64,000 bases of DNA from UBA2093 sp044340485 (GTDB lineage: Bacteria > Actinomycetota > Acidimicrobiia > Acidimicrobiales > Ilumatobacteraceae). Under the pieces are notes generated by a model. It saw nothing but the letters and a program-made list of their open reading frames with translations. It searched no databases and was not told the origin of the DNA. The stretch spans positions 1-64,000 of the forward strand of contig JBIITN010000008.1 of assembly GCA_044340485.1 (NCBI GenBank), given 5' to 3'. A program made the translations under genes and the position numbers. Numbering within the stretch: position 1 is the first letter of the stretch; each line of letters begins with the position of its first letter. This document shows positions 8,574-17,243 of this stretch, in pieces.

Positions 8574-8652
8574 GTATTGCGCGACTAGGTTGTGGCATAA
8601 CTAATCGTTGGCAGCCCGCGGGCTGGCGACAACATAAGTGGGGGAAATACAC

Positions 8653-9786
8653 ATGGCTGAGATTCATGGTCATTGCGACACCAAGTTTGAAAAAGTGCGT
8701 GACGCCTTTGGTAAAAACTTCGACAAGGGATTCGAAGTAGGCGCAAGTGTTGCTATCGCAATCGACGGCGAACTCGTGGTCGACATGTGGGGTGGCCACA
8801 CCGACATGGAACGCACAACACCATGGCAGGAGAACACCCTCACCAACGTGTGGTCGTCCACGAAGACGATGATGTTTTTGACTCTCGTGTATCTCGCAGA
8901 TAAAGGTGAGTTGTCGTTATATGACAAGGTGGCAAAGTTCTGGCCAGAGTTTGCACAAAACGGCAAAGAAAACATTGAGATTCGTCACCTCATGGCGCAT
9001 ACATCTGGCTTGTCAGGCTTTGACGCACCGATGACACATGCTGACTACGAAGACTTCGAAAAGTGCGCATCTCTTCTTGCCGGGCAAGCACCCTGGTGGG
9101 AACCGGGCACCGCTTCTGGGTACCACGCGATTAATCAGGGTTTCCCCATTGGTGAAGTGGTACGTCGCGTGACTGGCGAAACAATGGGAACGTTTTTCCG
9201 TAAGAACATCGCGGAACCATTGAATGCTGATTTTCATATTGGTACAGGTCCGGAACACGATGATCGATCATGTTTTGTGATCTTGCCAACTGATGTGCCA
9301 GCAGCTGAGATTGAGCCAGGTTCAGTTGCATTTAAGACATTCACCAATCCTTTGATGGATCCGTCAATGGCACTCACCATTGGATGGCGTCGTGCGGAAA
9401 TTGGCGCAGCTAACGGTCATGGCAACGCACGTTCAATGGCAAAGATCCAATCGCTCATGTCAAACCGTGGCGTATCGGGCGGGGTACGACTCATGTCGGA
9501 AAAAGCACCCGAGATGGTGTTTGACGAGCAGTCCAATGGTGTCGACTTGGTCATTGGTGTTCCCGTGCGATTCGGCATGGGATATGCGCTGAACGACAAT
9601 CCACCCATCACCCCCAGTCCGAATACCTGTTTCTGGGGCGGATGGGGTGGCTCCATGGTGATCAACGACCTTGATCGTCGTATGACCTTTTGTTATGCGA
9701 TGAACCGCATGTTCGTGGGTGGCGACAGCACCATTGGTGATGACCGCGGGCAATCACTGCTAACAGCGGCCTACGAGTCGCTGTAG
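8653..9786 (+). CDS. Beta-lactamase-fold serine hydrolase (class C / EstB-like)
   Basis: A 377-residue protein of the class C beta-lactamase and family VIII esterase group. The nucleophile motif S-x-x-K is in VWSSTKTMM, the general-base Tyr is probably the one in ASGYHAINQGFPIGEVV, and HTSGLSGF follows the first helix as usual. The protein lacks a signal peptide, so it is cytoplasmic and more likely an esterase or amidase than a lactamase. The frame opens at GTG 8638, but ATG 8653 has a GGGGGAAA site at the right distance and is chosen. It converges on the transporter operon with only 19 bases between stops. Confidence 0.85.
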   Translation: MAEIHGHCDTKFEKVRDAFGKNFDKGFEVGASVAIAIDGELVVDMWGGHTDMERTTPWQENTLTNVWSSTKTMMFLTLVYLADKGELSLYDKVAKFWPEFAQNGKENIEIRHLMAHTSGLSGFDAPMTHADYEDFEKCASLLAGQAPWWEPGTASGYHAINQGFPIGEVVRRVTGETMGTFFRKNIAEPLNADFHIGTGPEHDDRSCFVILPTDVPAAEIEPGSVAFKTFTNPLMDPSMALTIGWRRAEIGAANGHGNARSMAKIQSLMSNRGVSGGVRLMSEKAPEMVFDEQSNGVDLVIGVPVRFGMGYALNDNPPITPSPNTCFWGGWGGSMVINDLDRRMTFCYAMNRMFVGGDSTIGDDRGQSLLTAAYESL

Positions 9787-9805
9787 GGCCTCTCCGGCCA
9801 TCAAA

Positions 9806-10798
9806 TTAGGCAACAGGGTGGTGACACGCTACGTAGTGCCCAGGAGACACTTCTTGTAGTTGTGGCTCTTCTGCTGCGCAACGGTCGGTAGCGGCCGGGC
9901 AGCGGGTGCGGAAACGACAACCAGATGGTGGGTTCAGCGGCGATGGAGGTTCACCTTCGAGAAGAGCTCGCGATACCCGGTGCTTGGGGTCTGGAATCGG
10001 CACTGCTTGCACCAACGCTGAGGTGTAATGGTGGCGAGGCTTTTCATACAGCGACTCTGGTGTAGCCACTTCGCACACTTTGCCGAGATACATCACCATC
10101 ACGCGCGTACTCACCGTCTTTACCACTGCGAGGTCGTGCGACACGAAAATCAATGTGAGGCCGTAGCGATCCTTCATGTCTTGCAACAAGTTAAGAATCT
10201 GTGCCTGCACACTCACGTCAAGTGCCGACACCGGTTCGTCACAGATGATGAGAGTCGGGTCAAGAGCCAGCGAGCGCGCAATGCTGATGCGTTGGCACTG
10301 TCCACCAGAGAACTCATACGCACGACGATCACGTACGACGGCAGGATCAAGATTCACCGATTCCAATAACGCGTTTACTTGCGCGTCAATCTCAGCAGCG
10401 GTTCCTTTGTTCCAAACCTTTAGTGGTTCGGCAACAACATCTTTAACCGGTAGACGAGGATCAAGAGAGCTGATGGGATCTTGGAAAATCATCTGCATCT
10501 TTGGACGAATCTCTCGAAGGTCATTGCCCTTCAATTTTGTGAGCTCGGTTCCCATGAACTCCACCGAGCCGCTAGTGGGGCGGGGAAGTTGCAAGATTGC
10601 TTTGCCAGTAGTTGATTTACCGCAACCAGATTCGCCCACGATGGCAAGTGTCTCGCCACGCAACACGTCGAAGCTAATGCCCGACACTGCCTTCACAATC
10701 TTGTCGCGCGCAATTTTGAATTCGACCGTGAGATCTTCAACATTCAGAATCTTGTCGGCGCCGTCTGGGCGCATGTGTGCTCTACCGCTGCCAGCCAT
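9806..10798 (-). CDS. oppF: Oligopeptide/dipeptide ABC transporter ATPase, F-type
   Basis: A 330-residue ATPase. Walker A GESGCGKSTTGK, signature FSGGQCQRISIARSLALDP, Walker B LIICDEPVSALDVSVQAQ and switch His in SHDLAVV are intact. The C-terminal oligopeptide-transporter tail has cysteines in CRFRTRCPAATDRC and a last one in HYVACHHP, the pattern reported to bind an Fe-S cluster in this family. It pairs with the upstream D-type ATPase to power import. The start at 10798 overlaps the stop of that gene (TAATG), showing translational coupling; the longer frame to 10921 is an artefact. Confidence 0.92.
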   Translation of the reverse strand: MAGSGRAHMRPDGADKILNVEDLTVEFKIARDKIVKAVSGISFDVLRGETLAIVGESGCGKSTTGKAILQLPRPTSGSVEFMGTELTKLKGNDLREIRPKMQMIFQDPISSLDPRLPVKDVVAEPLKVWNKGTAAEIDAQVNALLESVNLDPAVVRDRRAYEFSGGQCQRISIARSLALDPTLIICDEPVSALDVSVQAQILNLLQDMKDRYGLTLIFVSHDLAVVKTVSTRVMVMYLGKVCEVATPESLYEKPRHHYTSALVQAVPIPDPKHRVSRALLEGEPPSPLNPPSGCRFRTRCPAATDRCAAEEPQLQEVSPGHYVACHHPVA

Positions 10799-11769
10799 TA
10801 CTGCGCACCTCCTAGTGGGAACCAGCATCGATAGAAGTGGCCTGGTGTGCCTTCCACAAATGGTGGTGCTTCTGCGCGACACTTGTCTGTTGCATACGGA
10901 CAACGACTCGCAAACGGACAACCAGGTTCATCCTTTGTGGGGTCGGGCATGCGTCCTTCAATAACAGGAAGACGAGAGCCAGTCGGTGTCTCAAGACGCG
11001 GGATGGACTTGAGCAATGCCTCGGTGTAGGGCATCTTCATGTTGGCAAACAATTCGGTTGTTGGAGCGAGTTCCACCAATTGACCTGCGTACATCACGCC
11101 AATGCGATCTGTATGGCCGGCAACAACGCCAAGGTCGTGGGTAACAAGAATCATCGTCATGTTTAAGTCTTGGCGTAATTCATCGATGATGTTTAACACC
11201 TGTGCTTGTACTGTCACGTCGAGTGCTGTTGTTGGTTCGTCGGCAAACAACATCTTTGGATTACAAGAGATGGCAATAGCAATCATGATGCGTTGACGCA
11301 TGCCACCAGACAACTGATAGGGGTATTTACGCAATGTCTGTTTTGCGTCGGGAATGCGCACCAACTCGAGCAGCTCAAGAGCTCGTGCGCGCGCAGCTTT
11401 TTTGTCCATGCCCAGGCGTATACGGAGACTTTCTTCCACTTGTGTTCCGATGCGGCGCACAGGGTTCAGCGCGGTCATCGGATCTTGGAAGATCATTGCC
11501 ATGCCCGTTCCCCATAGCTCGCGCAATTCTTTGGTGGGCTTGCCGACGAGTTCTTGACCGTCGTATTCCACGCTGCCGGTGCGCGTTGCGGTACGGGGAA
11601 GAAGACCCATAATGGCCCGCGACATGACGGTCTTTCCAGATCCTGATTCACCAACGATTCCGAGGCTTTCGCCAGCGTTAAGAGACAGCGACACGTTGCG
11701 TACAGCTCGTAGCTCGCCGCGCTCGGTCGCAAACGACACAGATAGATCAGAAACTTTGACGAGGCTCAT
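10798..11769 (-). CDS. oppD: Oligopeptide/dipeptide ABC transporter ATPase, D-type
   Basis: A 323-residue ATPase with Walker A GESGSGKTVMSRAIMG, signature LSGGMRQRIMIAIAISCNP, Walker B MLFADEPTTALDVTVQAQ, switch His in THDLGVVAG, and a C-terminal cysteine tail (CPFASRCPYATDKC). MRQR after LSGG and the DEPTTALDVT box are the D-type marks that separate it from the F-type partner next door. It forms the heterodimeric nucleotide-binding pair with OppF on the cytoplasmic side of the permease. It overlaps the OppC gene by four bases. Confidence 0.93.
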   Translation of the reverse strand: MSLVKVSDLSVSFATERGELRAVRNVSLSLNAGESLGIVGESGSGKTVMSRAIMGLLPRTATRTGSVEYDGQELVGKPTKELRELWGTGMAMIFQDPMTALNPVRRIGTQVEESLRIRLGMDKKAARARALELLELVRIPDAKQTLRKYPYQLSGGMRQRIMIAIAISCNPKMLFADEPTTALDVTVQAQVLNIIDELRQDLNMTMILVTHDLGVVAGHTDRIGVMYAGQLVELAPTTELFANMKMPYTEALLKSIPRLETPTGSRLPVIEGRMPDPTKDEPGCPFASRCPYATDKCRAEAPPFVEGTPGHFYRCWFPLGGAQ

Positions 11770-12614
11770 ATCTTTGACTCTCGACGGTCGAGGCTACGGC
11801 GTACATAATCTCCGAAATAGTTGACAGCGATAACAGTGGCAGCAATAAACAGTGCTGGTACGTACACCGATTGCGGGTAGAACTCGATGTCGATAATCGA
11901 GTTAGCCAGCTGAGATCCCCAGCTCTTGCCGTTGGGTACACCCACACCAAGAACGGCCAGCGAACCTTCTGCAATGATCACCACGCCAACGGCAAGGAAT
12001 GCGATCGCAAGAATGGCTGGCGCGACATTTGGTAACAAATGCTCACGCACAATACGGAGGTTGCGCGTGCCCATCGACTTCGAGGCGGTGACAAATTCGC
12101 GGTTTGCCCACTGCAGAGCAGTAGCACGAGCGATACGACCAAGGATCGGAATAATCACAATCGTGAGCGACAGGATGAGCACAATAATTCGCCGGGTATC
12201 GGTGGTGGGGTTATCTTCATCGGAATAGGCAAGGATCGACACAAGCGATAGTGATAACACCAAGTTAGGGATCGATAACACCACGCTGAACACAATGTTC
12301 ATGAACGCGTCGAACTTGCCTCGGAAATACGCTGCGGTGATTCCGAGTGCCGAGCCGATAATGCCACCGAGCAAGACGGACACAATTGCTATAAGCATGG
12401 TGACACGAGCGCCTTGTACTAGGCCAGAAAAGATATCCATGCCGTTGCCGTCGGTGCCAAGCGGATGTTTCCATGACGTGAGGGGGGTCTGGCCGACATT
12501 GTCGTAGTCGGGCTCTTCCCAATCCCACAATGGCAGCCACTGACCAAAGATGGCCAAGAACGCCACGAAAGCCAACCACGCGGCAGAGATCCAGTAACCA
12601 ATCGTCTTTTTCAT
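11766..12614 (-). CDS. oppC: Oligopeptide/dipeptide ABC transporter permease, C-type
   Basis: A 282-residue integral membrane protein with an N-terminal helix, an extracytoplasmic region naming the family (HPLGTDGNGMDIFSGLVQGA) and five more helices. The EAA loop that docks on the ATPases is at TASKSMGTRNLRIVREHLLPN. The 'PLGTDxxGxD' box is characteristic of DppC/OppC. With the B-type permease it forms the channel for peptides (possibly nickel or other oligomeric solutes in some relatives). The start lies two bases after the OppB stop. Confidence 0.92.
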   Translation of the reverse strand: MKKTIGYWISAAWLAFVAFLAIFGQWLPLWDWEEPDYDNVGQTPLTSWKHPLGTDGNGMDIFSGLVQGARVTMLIAIVSVLLGGIIGSALGITAAYFRGKFDAFMNIVFSVVLSIPNLVLSLSLVSILAYSDEDNPTTDTRRIIVLILSLTIVIIPILGRIARATALQWANREFVTASKSMGTRNLRIVREHLLPNVAPAILAIAFLAVGVVIIAEGSLAVLGVGVPNGKSWGSQLANSIIDIEFYPQSVYVPALFIAATVIAVNYFGDYVRRSLDRRESKI

Positions 12615-12616
12615 GA

Positions 12617-13576
12617 CTAGTTCCGTCGCTCTCTTGTGCGCGGATCAACAAACGTGGTAACCACATCTGTCACCGTGTTAAACAGCACATATGCGATGGC
12701 GATAAGCGCGACAAGTGTTTGTAAAGCCACCACCTGACGAGCGCCAATCGCGTATGCCAATTCGGAGCCAAGTCCGGGAATGACGAAGATCGTCTCGATG
12801 ATGACAGTGCCGCCAATGAGTGCGCCCATGTTGAGAGCTGCCGAGGTGAGGAGCGTGCTACTTGATGGACGAAGCACATGGCGCCACAAAATGCGCGAGT
12901 TTGAAATGCCTTTAGATGCCGCCATGGTGACGAAGTCTTCTTTGAGAGTTCCGATCACATCAGCGCGTAGCAGGCGAGTGTAGGTAGCGGTGAGGCCTGC
13001 AGTGAGTGTGATGACGGGAAGTGCCATGTAGCGGAAGTGTTCCGACACGCTTTCACCAAGTGGCACGTAGCCAACTGGTGGCAACCACCCAAGATTGACG
13101 CCCACAATGAGGATGAGAATGAGACCAAGAGCAAAGCCCGGAAAAGAAGCAATGGTGAAGACCGTTGAGTTGATGATCTTGTCGAGACGTGAGTTCTCGC
13201 GATACGCGGCGATCATGCCAAGTGGAATTGCGATAAGTAAGGAAAGAATCTGTGTGTAGATGATGAGTTGTAACGACGCGGGGATCGCATCTACAACTCG
13301 ACCCGCAACAGGTGTTTCAGCTGACCCGAGGTAGTAACTACCGAGGTCTCCTTGGAGCAAGTTGCCAAGCCAATTGAAGTAATAGCCAATCGGGCCTTTA
13401 TCAAGTCCGGCATCGGCACTGATGACGTCGATGAATTCGGCTGCGCCCACCGGCGCCATGATCTCTGCCGGATCACCAGGCAACAAAAAGATGAGGCACG
13501 ACAGCAAGAACGTTGCGAGCAACAGCACGACGATTACTGAGATCAGTCGGCGAGCGATGTTCAAAAGTGTGGTCAT
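12617..13576 (-). CDS. oppB: Oligopeptide/dipeptide ABC transporter permease, B-type
   Basis: About 319 residues, six membrane helices. The N-terminal helix IARRLISVIVVLLLATFL is followed by FLLPGDPAEIM, typical of DppB/OppB, and the EAA loop is at MAASKGISNSRILWRHVLRPS (docking with the ATPases). The frame is open to 13645, but that ATG lies within the terminator hairpin preceding the gene; ATG 13576 gives the normal family start. No strong ribosome site is visible, consistent with lower expression than the binding protein. It begins the B-C-D-F part of the operon. Confidence 0.9.
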   Translation of the reverse strand: MTTLLNIARRLISVIVVLLLATFLLSCLIFLLPGDPAEIMAPVGAAEFIDVISADAGLDKGPIGYYFNWLGNLLQGDLGSYYLGSAETPVAGRVVDAIPASLQLIIYTQILSLLIAIPLGMIAAYRENSRLDKIINSTVFTIASFPGFALGLILILIVGVNLGWLPPVGYVPLGESVSEHFRYMALPVITLTAGLTATYTRLLRADVIGTLKEDFVTMAASKGISNSRILWRHVLRPSSSTLLTSAALNMGALIGGTVIIETIFVIPGLGSELAYAIGARQVVALQTLVALIAIAYVLFNTVTDVVTTFVDPRTRERRN

Positions 13577-13630
13577 AGCAACAATGTGAACGAAAAGAAG
13601 TCCGCCCCAAAGAAGAATGTAGTGCAAAGA

Positions 13631-13665
13631 AAAGGGCGGCTCCAAGAATCTTGGAGCCGCCCTTT
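13631..13665 (-). terminator. Intra-operon terminator after the peptide-binding protein
   Basis: A perfect 16-bp stem (arms 13631-13646 and 13650-13665, core GGGCGGCTCCAAG with loop AAT). On the minus strand it is followed by a T-rich TTTTCTTT. It lies between the stop of the binding-protein gene and the OppB start. Partial termination here would make excess binding protein over the permease, a common arrangement in binding-protein operons. Confidence 0.92.
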
Positions 13666-13679
13666 CGTAATTTTGTTAC

Positions 13680-15515
13680 TTACTTGGTCAACCAGACACC
13701 AGCAAAGTCAATACCAAAGTTGGTGACCGTGCGGCGTACGCCACCGGATGGCAACTTCAGTTTGCCAATGTTGGCAACCTTGTTGTTGGCAACAAATGAA
13801 TAGGCAAATGAGCCCATCGGTACCGTCAAGGTCTTTTCTTGGATGATCTTGGTGATCGCCTGGAATGCTGTCTTTGAACCGGATGCACGCGCAGCGGTGA
13901 AGGCTTTATCTACGGCGACCTCGGTGTGGTGAGACAAACCGAGCAGACCACCAAGCGTTGGTCCAAAGATTGCAGGCACAGCATTGGCTGCGCTTGGGGC
14001 CACATCCGTGAATGTGTTTACAGACAAGAATGGCACGCTAAACGTGGTATCTGCGCCTTCCAGCACCACGATGTACGCAGCGTCGTAGTCGTTTTGACCA
14101 GTGGTCGTGTTGAAAGCCTTCTTCAAGAATTGAGCGTTTTCCACTTTTTCAAGACGGACATTGATGCCAGCCGCTTTCCACATGCGACGCAATTCCTTGG
14201 CCAGATTTTCTGACTGTTGTGATTGATCGTGTGGGAAGGTGAACTCGAGCTTTTTGCCAGTCTTGGCTGTATACGCGGCAACTGCGGCTTTTGCTTCATT
14301 TAGGTTGTAGCCTTTGTAGCCACCCTTCGAGTACATGATGTTGGTCTTGCCCGTCAATGATGATGGCGTTGTTACTTCACCCTTCAATAGAGTCTTGTTC
14401 AACTGATCAACGTTTGTTGCGTACGCAACAGCATCACGAGCTGACTGCTCTTTGAATGGCGAAGACGCCTTACCTTGGTTCAACCAGATCTGTGGGTAGA
14501 ACTCACGATCAGACTTGAATTCCTTCACGCTCTTTACCTTGCGGAGATCCTGGACGAAGCGACCATCTGTTGCTCCAGAGAACAAACCAGCATGGTAGGT
14601 ACCACCCTTGATACCAGCCGAGCGGCTGTTGGAACTCTTCACGTTGGTGAATTCTATTTTGCTGAGATACGGCAATTTGTTGGTGCCGTCTTTGCGCCAG
14701 TAATTCGGGTTTGCCTTGACCACAATTTTGCCGTCGAGCTTTGAACTTGCGTCGTACACGAATGGACCAGTTCCAATTGGTGTCTTACTGCAACCTGCAG
14801 GATCATCGAGCTGCTTGTTTGCACGCAGGACGAAACGACCAGAACCATAGAGGGTTCCCTCAAAATCGTATTGAGCATTCTGAAGCGAGAAGGCAACGGT
14901 TAAATTGTCAACTTTCTTTGCGCCGACGATGTTTGCAGCAAATGGGATCGCGGTGCCAAGGGTATGACCTTGCTTCGGCAGAGCAGCGGCTCGCCACTTA
15001 CCGAGATTTTCAATCGCGGTGGTGTTCTTTTGAGCCGCGCCGGCCAACGCTGCGCCGAATGTCTGAGGAGAGCCTGCTGCTGCGACCATTGCGTTCACAA
15101 AAGCGCCGCCACGGAGAGCCTCGAAGTTCTTGACGAGGTTGTCTGCGTCAAGTGCACTGCCGTCGTGGTATGTGATACCGCTACGCAGTTTCACTGTCCA
15201 TGTTTTCTTATCACTAGATGCGGTGATGCTCTCAGCGAGAAGTGGCTTGTAACCAGACTTGGTGCGCTCTACGAGCGTTTCGTAGATCGAGCGCGACACC
15301 ATGAGTGTTGAGTTGCCTGGGTTGTCACCCACACACCAGCCAGGGTGAATTTCGTATGTGGCAACTTTGAGTGTGCCACCGCGTACAGGAGTTGATCCTG
15401 ACGAGGTTGCGGCGTTACCCGCGGTTGAGGCCACTGTCGATACGCCGACCGCAGCTGCAAGAACAACTGCCGCACGACGAATAGCACGTGACCGATTGGT
15501 CTGACGTTTAGTCAT
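13680..15515 (-). CDS. oppA: Extracellular solute-binding protein, family 5 (oligopeptide type)
   Basis: A 611-residue secreted protein. The N-terminus has a basic stretch, a hydrophobic core (AAVVLAAAVGVSTVAS) and an Ala-x-Ala cleavage site around residue 33-35. The family 5 pattern is seen in VRGGTLKVATYE, WTVKLRSGITYHDGSALDADNL (written in pieces: TWTVKLRSGITYHDGS) and GTGPFVYD. It captures peptides for the adjacent OppBCDF importer. Oddly for an actinobacterium, no lipobox cysteine is visible, so anchoring must be by another means or the protein is free. The gene heads the operon, with a GGGGGAAA ribosome site and an inverted repeat in its leader. Confidence 0.92.
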   Translation of the reverse strand: MTKRQTNRSRAIRRAAVVLAAAVGVSTVASTAGNAATSSGSTPVRGGTLKVATYEIHPGWCVGDNPGNSTLMVSRSIYETLVERTKSGYKPLLAESITASSDKKTWTVKLRSGITYHDGSALDADNLVKNFEALRGGAFVNAMVAAAGSPQTFGAALAGAAQKNTTAIENLGKWRAAALPKQGHTLGTAIPFAANIVGAKKVDNLTVAFSLQNAQYDFEGTLYGSGRFVLRANKQLDDPAGCSKTPIGTGPFVYDASSKLDGKIVVKANPNYWRKDGTNKLPYLSKIEFTNVKSSNSRSAGIKGGTYHAGLFSGATDGRFVQDLRKVKSVKEFKSDREFYPQIWLNQGKASSPFKEQSARDAVAYATNVDQLNKTLLKGEVTTPSSLTGKTNIMYSKGGYKGYNLNEAKAAVAAYTAKTGKKLEFTFPHDQSQQSENLAKELRRMWKAAGINVRLEKVENAQFLKKAFNTTTGQNDYDAAYIVVLEGADTTFSVPFLSVNTFTDVAPSAANAVPAIFGPTLGGLLGLSHHTEVAVDKAFTAARASGSKTAFQAITKIIQEKTLTVPMGSFAYSFVANNKVANIGKLKLPSGGVRRTVTNFGIDFAGVWLTK

Positions 15516-15541
15516 AATTGGTTTCCCCCAAATAGAGCACT

Positions 15542-15570
15542 CTGATAAGTGATGCGCGTCACTGTATCAG
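15542..15570 (-). promoter_or_regulatory. Inverted repeat in the leader of the peptide-transport operon
   Basis: CTGATAAGTGA (15542-15552) and TCACTGTATCAG (15559-15570) form 11-base arms with one extra base, around TGCGCG. The element ends 27 bases upstream of the binding-protein start codon. It could be a dimeric repressor operator or a leader hairpin; nothing in the window tells which. A plausible promoter lies just upstream, in the AT-rich stretch around 15575-15600, but I could not fix its boxes. Confidence 0.45.
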
Positions 15571-15686
15571 TGTCTTTACATACCGTAAATCGCACCCCCA
15601 GCACTTTCTTGAAAAAAGTTCTCCCAAGCGCTCATGGTCGTAGGCGCCAAAATTGCCGGACTCAGAAAATATGTATCACTGCTGTA

Positions 15687-17210
15687 TTACAGACGGCGAT
15701 TTGGGCTGTTTGACCCATTGCCCACCACCGGGGAGGTCTCTATTGGGGCGATGTCTCCTTCGATCTCACCCTCTAATTCAAGGCTTTCAACGGCCGTAAA
15801 AGGTCGGCGCATAGTGGCAGCGGCGTCGATGTCTCGAATGTTGGCAAATGCAAAGATCGCTCCCGCTGCGGTGATCACCGAACTGCCGATAAAGGCCCAG
15901 CGGAAGGCTTCCAGTTTCATGTCGGGGGTGGGAAGAGCGTCGCCTTGTAGGGCGTGGAGCCGGGTCAAAAACAAAGTGGCAAGAATCGCCACGCCAAGTG
16001 CGGCTGACACCTGACGTTGAGTAGAGAAGATGGCTGAGGCGCGACCCGTGTCGGATTTTTCGATGTTGGCGTATGTCGCTGCCTGCAGCGGCACGAATGC
16101 AAATGCCATCGAGATACCACGAGCCAACATGAGCCCTCGTATCTGCCACGCGTTTGCATCAAGATCTAACAAGATGAACGGAATGTTCGACACGGTGACT
16201 GCAACGAGTCCACCCGTGATTAATCGACGCGGACCAACTGTGTGATACAGCTTGCCAACAAATTGGCTTGTCACGATGATGCCAATTGCTTGCGGAAAAG
16301 TTGTGAGACCAGATTCGAGTGCGCTGTAGCCAAGTAGTTCTTGCATGAACTGCGGTAGCAAAAACAAAAATGCAGCGAAACTTCCGTACGCAAGTGTGTT
16401 CACCATATTTGCGTTGCGGAACATGCGATCGCGATACAAACGCAATGCAAGCATCGGGTTTGGTCTGTGCGTCTCTACATACACCGCCATCACAAGAAGT
16501 GCGAGTCCAGCAAAGCCGGTGAAGACCACCCACGGAGACAACCACCCTTCTTCTGGTGCCTTCGACAATGAATACAAGACTCCGGCGAGTCCAAGACCAG
16601 AGAAGAAGAAGCCTGCTTTGTCAAAGTCGCCTGCGGTTGGTTCGGTGTGTTCTTTGAGATATTTCCAACCAAAGATGAAACCAAGGATGCCGATGGGGAG
16701 ATTCACGTAAAAGATCCAGTGCCACGACAACCAGTCGATCAGTAATCCGCCAATGATCGGACCAGTTGCCGGCGCAATAACCGTGGGAATGATGAGAACA
16801 GTTGATGCACGCGCGCGTTCTTCGGGTGGGAACGCGCGATACAGCATCGCGGTTCCGACAGGGGTAAGCATTCCGCCACCCACGCCTTGCAAAATACGAA
16901 ACACAATGAGTTGTTCAACAGATTGCGATAAACCACACAACGCAGATGCGAGGGTGAAGACAAACAGCGCAAACAAGAACGTCTTTTTTGTGCCGAACTT
17001 GTCGCCGACCCATCCAGATGCCGGAATAAAAATGGCAAGCGACAGTAGATACCCGAGAACGGTCCACTCCATTGCAACATGTGATGCATCGAACTCATCC
17101 CTAATCGTGGGGATCGCCACGTTCAGAATCGTCATGTCCATGATTTCCATGAACAGGCCCAACACGAAGATGACAGCGACAATCCACTTGTATTCGACGC
17201 GCTTCAACAT
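15687..17210 (-). CDS. MFS drug exporter, DHA2 (EmrB) family
   Basis: A 507-residue, 14-helix transporter. LFMEIMDMTILNVAIPTI in the first helix, GWVGDKFGTKKTFLFALF as loop 2-3 motif A, and RILQGVGGGMLTPVGTAML are the DHA2 landmarks (the last is the antiporter motif region). It resembles EmrB/LfrA more closely than the other exporter in this window; the two share fold but clearly differ. The start has a GAAGGGA ribosome site. Substrate is unknown. The gene follows the zinc alcohol dehydrogenase by 33 bases on the same strand, so cotranscription is likely. Confidence 0.9.
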   Translation of the reverse strand: MLKRVEYKWIVAVIFVLGLFMEIMDMTILNVAIPTIRDEFDASHVAMEWTVLGYLLSLAIFIPASGWVGDKFGTKKTFLFALFVFTLASALCGLSQSVEQLIVFRILQGVGGGMLTPVGTAMLYRAFPPEERARASTVLIIPTVIAPATGPIIGGLLIDWLSWHWIFYVNLPIGILGFIFGWKYLKEHTEPTAGDFDKAGFFFSGLGLAGVLYSLSKAPEEGWLSPWVVFTGFAGLALLVMAVYVETHRPNPMLALRLYRDRMFRNANMVNTLAYGSFAAFLFLLPQFMQELLGYSALESGLTTFPQAIGIIVTSQFVGKLYHTVGPRRLITGGLVAVTVSNIPFILLDLDANAWQIRGLMLARGISMAFAFVPLQAATYANIEKSDTGRASAIFSTQRQVSAALGVAILATLFLTRLHALQGDALPTPDMKLEAFRWAFIGSSVITAAGAIFAFANIRDIDAAATMRRPFTAVESLELEGEIEGDIAPIETSPVVGNGSNSPNRRL

Positions 17211-17243
17211 GTCAGTTCCCTTCGCGGGCCACCCGAGGTGTGG

